From Candidatus Peribacterales bacterium (lineage in GTDB: Bacteria > Patescibacteriota > Gracilibacteria > Peribacterales > Peribacteraceae), in contig JAKFXO010000039.1 in NCBI GenBank assembly GCA_021731345.1, positions 1-5,554 on the forward strand: DNA of 5,554 nt, written 5' to 3'. The notes under the pieces were generated by a model, which was not told the DNA's origin, did no database searches, and saw nothing but the letters and a program-made list of their open reading frames with translations. The position numbers and the translations under genes are program-made. Every line of letters starts with the position of its first letter. The first letter of the stretch is position 1. Shown here piece by piece: positions 1 to 5,554 of the stretch.

Positions 1-828
1 ATGCGGGAGCGTGTCATAGGTCGTGAGCCTATCGATGACTGCCCACTGCGCACCGTTTAGGTCCTGAGCTTCATCGACAAGAATGTACTGAAACCTCTCT
101 TGCAGCCCTAAAAGAAGCCAATCCTCGCTACCGAGGACTTTCAGCACAGTGAGAATCATGTCATCGAAATCATACAATCCTTTTTCTTCCAAAAACTCGC
201 TGTAGCGCCTGAAAATTTCGATGAATTCGCGGAACTTGAGAGCGGCAAGCAGGTTTTTCTGATGCACTTTTGTCCCAGGCTTACTTTTCTCGGACATCAC
301 AGTGTCGTACTCATCTGCGACCCTCAAAAGATCTTTGAGATTTTTTCCTTCACGTTTGCAGTCACTGATGCGGCTCAAGAGTGCTGGAATTTTCTCGTAC
401 GGATTTTTAGGGTTAATAAGCGCCGATCCGCCGCTCACGGCATCGACAATTATTTGCATTGACTGATATTTTTCGAGATCGGAAATTTTTTTCTTCGCTG
501 ACCAATCGGAAAATACCGGTGCATTGCGACTGATGATCGAATCGCAAAAACCGTGCACAGTACTGACCGTCACTCCATACGCATCCGGACCTATCAGCTC
601 GCGCAGTCTCTCGCGCATCGCTGTAGCGCCCGAGGTGGAAAATGTGAGACAGAGAATATTGCTCGGCTTTGCCTGAGTCTTTTTGAGAATATTGGCAACA
701 CGCATGCCAAGCACCTGTGTCTTACCCGTTCCAGGGCCAGCGACAACCATGACAGGGCCTTCAACGGTATCTACAGCCTGTTTTTGGCCTAGATTCAGCC
801 GTTCGTACTCCTTCTCAAAAACTCTCAT
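1..828 (-). CDS. UvrD/Rep-like superfamily 1A DNA helicase, N-terminal part (3' end cut by window edge)
   Basis: This is the first 276 codons of an ATP-dependent 3'-5' DNA helicase of the UvrD/Rep/PcrA type; the frame is open to base 1. From the N-terminus I read a Q-motif (LNLGQKQAV, residues 11-19), Walker A AGPGTGKT (30-37), motif Ia region ILCLTFSTSGATAMRERL (58-75), motif VSTVHGFC (88-95), the YDFDDMI segment (219-225) that precedes motif II in this family, and Walker B/motif II ILVDEAQD (249-256) followed by LNGAQ. Residues 100-215 correspond to the 1B insertion and are divergent. Motifs III-VI and any C-terminal domain lie outside, so the subtype (UvrD, PcrA, or a nuclease-fused form) cannot be decided. 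The ATG at 828 sits just before the Q-motif, as expected. A GGAG lies only 3 nt upstream of it, which is short for a ribosome binding site. It follows the membrane-protein gene after 30 nt on the same strand. Such enzymes act in DNA repair and in removing blocks at replication forks. The motif style resembles Patescibacteria homologues, from memory rather than from a search. Confidence 0.93.
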   Translation of the reverse strand, partial: MRVFEKEYERLNLGQKQAVDTVEGPVMVVAGPGTGKTQVLGMRVANILKKTQAKPSNILCLTFSTSGATAMRERLRELIGPDAYGVTVSTVHGFCDSIISRNAPVFSDWSAKKKISDLEKYQSMQIIVDAVSGGSALINPKNPYEKIPALLSRISDCKREGKNLKDLLRVADEYDTVMSEKSKPGTKVHQKNLLAALKFREFIEIFRRYSEFLEEKGLYDFDDMILTVLKVLGSEDWLLLGLQERFQYILVDEAQDLNGAQWAVIDRLTTYDTLPH

Positions 829-835
829 GGTCTCC

Positions 836-841
836 AGTATA
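836..841 (-). promoter_or_regulatory. Possible -10 hexamer close to the helicase start
   Basis: The minus strand reads TATACT here, one mismatch from the TATAAT consensus, with 7 nt between it and the ATG at 828. That spacing would place transcription initiation at or next to the start codon and give a leaderless mRNA. No good -35 hexamer is seen 16-18 nt upstream (the bases there read GCGTAA or similar) and there is no extended TGn element. The hexamer may be chance in an AT-rich intergenic gap. Confidence 0.25.
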
Positions 842-858
842 GATCAAACAATATGTGA

Positions 859-1719
859 TTACGCCATCATGACCGCAAGAACCGTTAGAGCGGCACACTG
901 ATACGCAATAATGAAAGTGGCAGAGAGTAGAAGCAGAATGTAACCGATCTTGACTGAGAAAAGCGCAGTTGCGACAACGAGCACGAGAAGAGGCCACAGA
1001 ATGAGGAACGATGTCAGACCGATGAGAAGCAATTTCACGAAAACAGAAAGCCAATGACCGGACGTACGTTTCATACTGAGCCTGACGCTTTCACGGACAC
1101 CAGCCTCACCGCTCGCAAGAAATATAGGTGCGAGCATAAGCCGAGGAAGCATGTAGATGGCTAGTGCTGGACCTACAATCGGAATCCAAATGAGTGAACG
1201 TAGAAGGACCCAGAACAAAAGACTAATCATGGAAATAACGGCTCCCGGAAGCCGGCGGGCGGACTCGTATGCCGACTGTGATCCTCCTGTGAAAAGCAGC
1301 AGGAAAAAGACAGCAGCGATAAACATGACAGCAATATCAAACACAATTCGTGCGAGCACGAAAGGCATCGTTCGGCGTAAGTACCTCAGTCCGAGCTTAT
1401 ATTCTTCCGCTGGTGCATCGTGGACGGCATTCGGCCCAAAGTGGTATCCGGTTGCCTGCACAAACTGAGGAAATTCCATCTCAGAGAGTCCTTTTATCTG
1501 AGTATCAAGCGTTGTCATGAAAACCTCATCAGTCATGGAAAATTCGGCCATCAGCCGATCTTCAATATGCTGGGTTCGAAACTGCAGAGCTGCTGCACCG
1601 ACTGCTAGAAGCATCGCAAATGAGACTGTTGCGACTGCAATTGGTATTTTCTTTGCAGACAAAAGACTCGAGATACCGAGGAAGAGTTCTGAGACGGACG
1701 CCCTAGGAGCTGCTTTCAT
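859..1719 (-). CDS. Polytopic inner-membrane protein of unknown function (YciC / GPDP membrane-domain-like)
   Basis: This 286-residue protein is strongly hydrophobic, with about six predicted transmembrane segments: near residues 25-46, 117-143, 160-178, 180-202, 224-252 and 255-284. A polar stretch (47-116) separates the first two segments. Positive residues at 23-24, 155-156 and 209-218 fit a topology with both termini in the cytoplasm and the 47-116 stretch outside, although an RR at 115-116 argues slightly against this. Residues 196-233 (APIFLASGEAGVRES, then RLSMKRTSGHW, then a hydrophobic helix) resemble the repeated motif of YciC/DUF975-type and glycerophosphodiester-phosphodiesterase membrane-domain proteins, where a short amphipathic segment with an 'S...kr..G' pattern precedes a membrane helix. 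That resemblance is by eye. No catalytic motif or signal-peptidase site is evident. The ATG at 1719 is the first start codon after the in-frame upstream stop at 1759-1761. No Shine-Dalgarno sequence precedes it. It lies 16 nt after rpoD and 30 nt before the helicase, so co-transcription is likely, but the partner function is unknown. Confidence 0.85.
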   Translation of the reverse strand: MKAAPRASVSELFLGISSLLSAKKIPIAVATVSFAMLLAVGAAALQFRTQHIEDRLMAEFSMTDEVFMTTLDTQIKGLSEMEFPQFVQATGYHFGPNAVHDAPAEEYKLGLRYLRRTMPFVLARIVFDIAVMFIAAVFFLLLFTGGSQSAYESARRLPGAVISMISLLFWVLLRSLIWIPIVGPALAIYMLPRLMLAPIFLASGEAGVRESVRLSMKRTSGHWLSVFVKLLLIGLTSFLILWPLLVLVVATALFSVKIGYILLLLSATFIIAYQCAALTVLAVMMA

Positions 1720-1735
1720 AGAAACTGGGTGAGCT

Positions 1736-3160
1736 CTACTCCTTGGCGGAAGGAGGTGTCAGCGTGTAAGCGCAGTGGTCGCACTTCATGATGAGCTTGC
1801 CGGCCTGGTGAATGTCCACGAGCGTTCCTTTGCGGCACTCAGGACAGAGCTTTCCGCTCATGAACGATGACGCTGCAAATGCGGCGGTCTTGCCTGGGCC
1901 ATGCTCACGGATACTCACGGAGCGCGGATGGTCTCGGAGTTTCTGGAGAACCTTCGCTTCGATCTGACGGATACGCTCACGTGTGACGTTGAATTCTTTA
2001 CCAACCTCTTCAAGCGTGTGACCGATGCCGTCTTTGAGTCCGAAGCGCATCTCAATGATTTTTCTCTCACGCGGTGTGAGGTACTCAAGCATTGCGTGGA
2101 CGTTTTCTTTGCGAAGCTGCCTGTTCGTTGCATCAAATGGGTTTACAGCCTCTTCATCCTCAATGAAGTCGCCAAGCTTGGAGTCCTCTTCGGAGCCAAC
2201 AGGAGCCTCGAGCGAGATGATATCTTGAGAGATCTTCTGGATGTGACGAACTTTCTTGATGTCCATTTCCATTTCGACTGCGAGCTCTTCCACTGTTGGC
2301 TCACGACCGAGTTCTTGTACGAGACGACGCTGCGTATGCGTGAGTTTGTTGATGGTCTCCACCATGTGGACCGGGATACGGATGGTGCGAGCTTGGTCAG
2401 CAATAGCGCGAGTGATGGCCTGACGAATCCACCACGTTGCGTACGTAGAGAATTTGAAACCGCGCTCCGGATCGAACTTCTCGACGGCGCGGAAGAGGCC
2501 GATGTTTCCTTCCTGAATGAGGTCGAGGAATGAAAGTCCACGACCGATGTACTTTTTGGCGATCGATACGACGAGGCGAAGGTTGGCTTCTGCAAGCTGC
2601 TGCTTGGCTCCTGCGTCACCCTTACGAATACGACGAGCAAGCTCAACTTCTTTACGAGCATCAATGAGCGGAACGCGTCCGATCTCAGAGAGATACATGC
2701 GCACCGAGTCGTTACTGATTTCAAGAAGATCGACTTCGCGCTCTTTGCGCTTTTTCTTGGCGTCTTCTGCTGCTTTCTTAGGGTCTGACTTATTGCCAAG
2801 GCTGATACCTGCAGTTGCAACCACCTCAAGAGACTCATCATCCGTGTCTGCCGCTGTAGTAGCACCAGAACCTGCTTCACTATCGGCAATTTGACCCTCA
2901 GCTCCTGGGTTTACTTTGCGCTGCCAAATAAGCGTGTCCTTTACGTCGATCACGTCGATACCAAGCTCCATGAAGAGCGAGTACACACGGTCGAGGAGAT
3001 CGATGTTTTCTTCCGCATTTGGCACTGCACGCAAAACTTCTTGGTGTGTGACATAGCGCTGCTCGCGTCCTTTTTTCACGAGATGCTTGATCTCGTCAGG
3101 AAACGCCTTCAACTCGTCATCAGTCGGCTGATGAATGAAACTACGTGGGTGCGAGGCCAT
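1736..3160 (-). CDS. rpoD: RNA polymerase primary sigma factor (sigma-70 group 1) with C-terminal zinc-ribbon-like tail
   Basis: This 474-residue housekeeping sigma factor directs RNA polymerase to -10/-35 promoters. Domains in order: region 1.1 (about 10-85); a charged linker (86-147) that is acidic and Ala/Ser/Thr-rich, then Lys-rich; region 1.2 (149-182, DSVRMYLSEIGRVPL); region 2 (about 190-257) with the core-binding and -10-melting signatures DLIQEGNIGLFRAVEKFD and STYATWWIRQAITRAI; region 3 (258-340) including the RIPVHMVETINKL signature and the 3.2 finger EAPVGSEEDSKLGDFIED; and region 4 (345-410), where the -35-binding helix-turn-helix is TLEEVGKEFNVTRERIRQIEAKVLQKLR. Group 1 family members normally end soon after this point. 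This one continues for about 60 residues and contains CPEC (439-442) and CDHC (460-463), a likely CX2C-X17-CX2C zinc ribbon. The ATG at 3160 is the first start after the in-frame stop at 3176-3178 and leads directly into region 1.1. No Shine-Dalgarno sequence precedes it. It is separated from the patatin-like gene by 41 nt. Identification as the primary sigma is near certain; the role of the tail is unknown. Confidence 0.98.
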   Translation of the reverse strand: MASHPRSFIHQPTDDELKAFPDEIKHLVKKGREQRYVTHQEVLRAVPNAEENIDLLDRVYSLFMELGIDVIDVKDTLIWQRKVNPGAEGQIADSEAGSGATTAADTDDESLEVVATAGISLGNKSDPKKAAEDAKKKRKEREVDLLEISNDSVRMYLSEIGRVPLIDARKEVELARRIRKGDAGAKQQLAEANLRLVVSIAKKYIGRGLSFLDLIQEGNIGLFRAVEKFDPERGFKFSTYATWWIRQAITRAIADQARTIRIPVHMVETINKLTHTQRRLVQELGREPTVEELAVEMEMDIKKVRHIQKISQDIISLEAPVGSEEDSKLGDFIEDEEAVNPFDATNRQLRKENVHAMLEYLTPRERKIIEMRFGLKDGIGHTLEEVGKEFNVTRERIRQIEAKVLQKLRDHPRSVSIREHGPGKTAAFAASSFMSGKLCPECRKGTLVDIHQAGKLIMKCDHCAYTLTPPSAKE

Positions 3161-3174
3161 AAAGGTAGAAGGAG

Positions 3175-3201
3175 ACTATAGGGTAAACCGAGGCTTTGCA
3201 A
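3175..3201 (-). promoter_or_regulatory. Possible internal promoter upstream of rpoD
   Basis: In the 41-nt gap between the patatin-like gene and rpoD the minus strand shows TTGCAA (3196-3201) and TATAGT (3175-3180) separated by 15 nt. These resemble sigma-70 -35 and -10 elements, but the spacer is shorter than the preferred 17 nt. Initiation would fall near 3168, leaving a leader of only about 8 nt. This could give rpoD its own promoter inside the operon, as known for other bacterial macromolecular-synthesis operons. The match is weak and may be accidental. Confidence 0.25.
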
Positions 3202-4062
3202 CTACCACGCGCCATCTCTGGGCTTATCATGACTTGCATCAAGAATCTGACGTAGTTCGGGCAAGCGTTTTTCGGCAGCCAGTTGCCCGGAAACGATGAA
3301 ATCATCCGCTAGATCAAAACGGAAGATAGGTGCAGGCATCCTAGGCTCAATGACGAGGTCGCACGTATCTTTATCGGCGTCTATTTCGGCGTGCCCACGG
3401 TCAATGAACTCTCTCCAGGGTGCCGGAAGCACACGCCGAAGCATGCCGTACCGTGGGTTCGTATCAGTACCGATGATGACGTCGGGTGCATGAAGTGCGT
3501 GAAGCTGGCGCGCAGGAATAGCACCGAAGTGAACCAAGTCGACGAATGTATCATTCCCAATCTGCACCGGAGCAAACACTACTGGAATCGCACTCGATGC
3601 GAGCATCGCATCGATCATCGTAGTTTCCGGAGGAAAAACATACGGGATGATGCACTCGGAAAAATGCTTCGCAAACCCTTTGAAAACAATTTTTTCCCAC
3701 GACACGGGCTTCATCACTTTGCCTGCGATACAGACAAAGGGAATCTTTGCGTCACCTATCCGTGCGTTACCGATGATAGGCGAGAGTATGGCTTCCAACT
3801 TTTGCCTCAAAAGTCCGCCATGAAAACCCTTTTGAAATGGAGGGCGAACAATACTCGCAACATTCAGAAGTGAAATTTTTGCTGCGGTGTCTTCAATGAC
3901 ATCGATAGAAATACCGAGTGCGTAGGCACCCGCAACGATGGCTCCCATACTAGAACCTGCAACATAGTCGAATGCAAAGCCTTCACGCTTCATCACTTTG
4001 AGCACCCCAATATTCGCAAGTCCCCATGCGGCCCTGCCGGAGAGTACAAGTCCACGTTTCAT
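3202..4062 (-). CDS. Patatin-like phospholipase family protein with divergent oxyanion motif
   Basis: This 286-residue protein has the patatin/RssA-type lipid acyl hydrolase fold signature. The N-terminal strand and helix read LVLSGRAAWGLANIGVLKVM (residues 5-24). The nucleophile elbow is GSSMG (36-40), with Ser38 as the likely nucleophile. ASSAIPVVFAPV (155-166) matches the conserved 'AS.AiP..F.P' block, and FVDLVHFGAIPA (173-184) holds the probable catalytic Asp175. Typical members show GGGxRG at the oxyanion hole and DGG or DGA at the Asp. Here those positions read GRAAWG (9-14) and DLV (175-177), so activity could be reduced or altered. No signal peptide or membrane segment is seen, suggesting a cytoplasmic or membrane-peripheral protein. 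The start ATG at 4062 directly follows the dnaG TAG. With no Shine-Dalgarno sequence upstream, translation probably depends on coupling to dnaG. Family members cleave acyl groups from phospholipids or related esters; the substrate here cannot be inferred. The fold assignment is secure; catalytic competence is uncertain. Confidence 0.9.
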   Translation of the reverse strand: MKRGLVLSGRAAWGLANIGVLKVMKREGFAFDYVAGSSMGAIVAGAYALGISIDVIEDTAAKISLLNVASIVRPPFQKGFHGGLLRQKLEAILSPIIGNARIGDAKIPFVCIAGKVMKPVSWEKIVFKGFAKHFSECIIPYVFPPETTMIDAMLASSAIPVVFAPVQIGNDTFVDLVHFGAIPARQLHALHAPDVIIGTDTNPRYGMLRRVLPAPWREFIDRGHAEIDADKDTCDLVIEPRMPAPIFRFDLADDFIVSGQLAAEKRLPELRQILDASHDKPRDGAW

Positions 4063-5554
4063 CTATGCTTCGGAGGCCATCTTCGTAAGCTTCAAGAGTT
4101 GTTGGTACTGCGTGAGAAGACGTGCCTCTTCGTCAGGCCTGCCTTTTTCTCGGGCGACTTTCAGCTCTTTCACAATGGCAAATTGCTTCTCGAGCATTTT
4201 CTCGCGGTTACTTGAGAGCACGAGCTTGCGAAATTCTTTTGGTGCCAAATTATCAGACCAAAGCGGGAAATTTTCTTCGCAGTAGAGCGCAAGGACATTG
4301 AGCTTTTCTTTGAGAAGCGGATCCATCTCGATGGGCGTTAGGACGTCCATCGCAGGACTCTCGCCGGACAAAGGAAGTGCCGTGAGTACTGGAGCGTACG
4401 GATTCTCCGTCGGTGGAATCAGCTCAGATACAAGTGTGCGGACAGCTGGATACAAGAGAGCGAAGCCGATACAAAGCTCGTAGCGACTGTACGGTGCTTC
4501 AGACATTTTCTGTGATGGATCGACTTTCTTCGTCATGACACCAGACTGTGTTTTCCAACTGCGATAATCACGGTCGAATTCACTCTCAATGACACCGAAG
4601 CTCTGTGCTGCTTTCTGCATATAGGCTCTAACCTCTACAGCCGTAGGAACGGCGTCCAGAAGAGGAAAAAGTGTTTCAGAGACAACGCGTTTACCAGCAG
4701 GCTCACCAATGTCAGATCGTAGCTTCAGTCGGCTAATGACTGAGTCGATGTAGGGACTTGCCGTGTCATTGATGAGATGAGCGAAAAGAGCTGGGTCTTT
4801 TTGGACGAGTTCATCCGGGTCTTTTGCCGGAAGTGTCGTAGAATTAATGTGAAGATGCGCGCGACTCAGTAAGTCGAATGCTCGCACTGCTGCAAGTTGT
4901 CCTGCGTTGTCTTGGTCAAGACACAAAATGACATCATCGGCGTGACGACGAAGAATTTTCACATGCTCTTCCGTGAGCGCGGTGCCACTCACGGCAACCA
5001 CGTGCTCCACTCCGGCTTTATGCGCAGCGATACAGTCGAAGTAACCTTCAACGAGAACAACTTTGCGCGTTTTGCGGATAGCATCGCGGGCTTGGAATAA
5101 TCCAAAGAGTACGGCTGATTTGTTGTAGAGCGGGCTCTCTGGTGAGTTCACGTACTTCGCATCACTATCGCCCATCGCGCGTCCGCCAAACCCGATGATA
5201 ACCCCCTGCGCATCGCGAATCGGGAACATGATGCGGTGGCGGAAACGATCGTAGATTTTTCCTTCGATGTCTTTCTGTACGCCGAGTCCAGCCGCGACAA
5301 GCTCTGTACGGCTGAAGCCAAGCTTCAGAAGATGGTCATAGGTTTCTGAAAATGAATCTGGTGCGTATCCGATACCAAACTTTTCCATGAGCTCCGGCGG
5401 CACACCGCGGTTTTGGACATAGCTTAAGGCCATCGGAATAGCTTTCAGTTTTGCTTCATAAAATTTCGAAGCGGCTGCAAGACATTCACGGAGCCTATCC
5501 TTCTCATCTTTACTGACAGATGGCTTCTTTGGCGTGAAGTTATCTTTGGGAATA
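4063..5554 (-). CDS. dnaG: DNA primase (5' end cut by window edge)
   Basis: The primase synthesises short RNA primers for lagging-strand and origin-dependent replication and is recruited by the replicative helicase DnaB. The visible 496 codons lack the N-terminal CHC2 zinc-binding domain, which should lie beyond base 5554; the frame is open through the edge, so the internal ATG at 5433 is not the true start. In visible-residue numbering, the RNA-polymerase core begins with a helix containing AAASKFYEAKLKA (about 26-38), then NRGVPPELMEKFGIGYAP (48-65). It continues with the basic motif GFGGRAMGDSDAKYVNSPES (121-140) and YNKSAVLFGL (143-152). The TOPRIM domain has EGYFD (169-173), SGTALTEEH (189-197), and LCLDQDNAG (210-218) with the metal-binding DxD, followed by AKDPDELV (243-250). 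The C-terminal 150 or so residues are helical and charged and fit a DnaB-interaction domain, which is usually poorly conserved. The first part of the DxD motif is DQD rather than the common DGD. The gene ends in TAG directly against the next ATG. Confidence 0.97.
   Translation of the reverse strand, partial: IPKDNFTPKKPSVSKDEKDRLRECLAAASKFYEAKLKAIPMALSYVQNRGVPPELMEKFGIGYAPDSFSETYDHLLKLGFSRTELVAAGLGVQKDIEGKIYDRFRHRIMFPIRDAQGVIIGFGGRAMGDSDAKYVNSPESPLYNKSAVLFGLFQARDAIRKTRKVVLVEGYFDCIAAHKAGVEHVVAVSGTALTEEHVKILRRHADDVILCLDQDNAGQLAAVRAFDLLSRAHLHINSTTLPAKDPDELVQKDPALFAHLINDTASPYIDSVISRLKLRSDIGEPAGKRVVSETLFPLLDAVPTAVEVRAYMQKAAQSFGVIESEFDRDYRSWKTQSGVMTKKVDPSQKMSEAPYSRYELCIGFALLYPAVRTLVSELIPPTENPYAPVLTALPLSGESPAMDVLTPIEMDPLLKEKLNVLALYCEENFPLWSDNLAPKEFRKLVLSSNREKMLEKQFAIVKELKVAREKGRPDEEARLLTQYQQLLKLTKMASEA

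Noticed and set aside
829..858. Possible terminator between the membrane protein and helicase genes
   Set aside because: The 30-nt gap has no GC-rich inverted repeat followed by a T-run, so I see no intrinsic terminator there; the same holds for the 16-nt and 41-nt gaps.
262..901. Short plus-strand open frames across the helicase region
   Set aside because: The minus strand carries a continuous 276-codon helicase frame with all expected motifs in order, so these are antisense shadows.
1901..2533. Long plus-strand open frame (210 codons) antisense to rpoD
   Set aside because: It lies entirely opposite the most conserved part of rpoD. Its protein has no recognisable motif, there is no ribosome binding site, and the minus-strand frame fully explains the sequence. 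It is a shadow of codon bias.
2143..2889. Minus-strand alternative frame (248 codons) inside rpoD
   Set aside because: The product is a Ser/Arg/Lys-rich low-complexity sequence typical of an out-of-frame reading of a conserved gene. rpoD in the other frame matches sigma-70 end to end.
3169..3174. AAGGAG on the plus strand, looking like a strong ribosome binding site
   Set aside because: No plus-strand start codon with a believable frame follows at the right distance. All genes run on the minus strand, where this reads as a pyrimidine-rich leader.
3391..3873. Plus-strand open frame (160 codons) opposite the patatin-like gene
   Set aside because: It is antisense to a clearly conserved fold, including the AS.AiP and Asp blocks, and has no motif of its own.

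Overview
This window is a compact run of five co-directional genes, all on the minus strand and so transcribed from high to low coordinates. In transcription order they are: dnaG primase (5' end beyond the right edge), a patatin-like phospholipase homologue, rpoD (housekeeping sigma-70 factor), a polytopic membrane protein, and the N-terminal half of a UvrD/Rep-type helicase that runs off the left edge. Gaps between genes are 0, 41, 16 and 30 nt, so almost every base is coding. No tRNA, rRNA, CRISPR array, insertion sequence, long repeat or convincing terminator is visible.

The arrangement is a modified version of the bacterial macromolecular-synthesis operon, whose classical order is rpsU-dnaG-rpoD. 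Here a patatin-like gene sits between dnaG and rpoD, starting directly after the dnaG stop codon (TAG immediately followed by ATG). The dnaG and rpoD products link replication initiation and priming to basal transcription. The membrane protein and helicase that follow may be co-transcribed, but nothing in the sequence ties them functionally to the first three genes.

The organism is a bacterium using a standard-like code: there are no in-frame TGA codons, and the four visible stops are TAG, TAG, TAG and TAA. The helicase N-terminus looks to me like UvrD-like helicases common in Patescibacteria (Candidate Phyla Radiation), with its AGPGTGKT, ILCLTFS and MRERL-x-x-LIGP-x-AY motifs. The tight packing and scarcity of Shine-Dalgarno sequences fit that idea. 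A lineage near Peregrinibacteria/Peribacteria is my guess from style and balanced base composition, not a demonstrated assignment.

The most notable points are: (1) RpoD carries an extra C-terminal tail of about 60 residues after region 4.2, containing a four-cysteine zinc-ribbon-like motif; (2) the patatin homologue keeps its Ser and Asp catalytic residues but has lost the usual glycine-rich oxyanion motif and the Gly after the catalytic Asp; (3) three of the four visible starts lack a Shine-Dalgarno sequence, and -10-like hexamers lie very close to two starts. I see no clear evidence for a wholly new multi-gene system.
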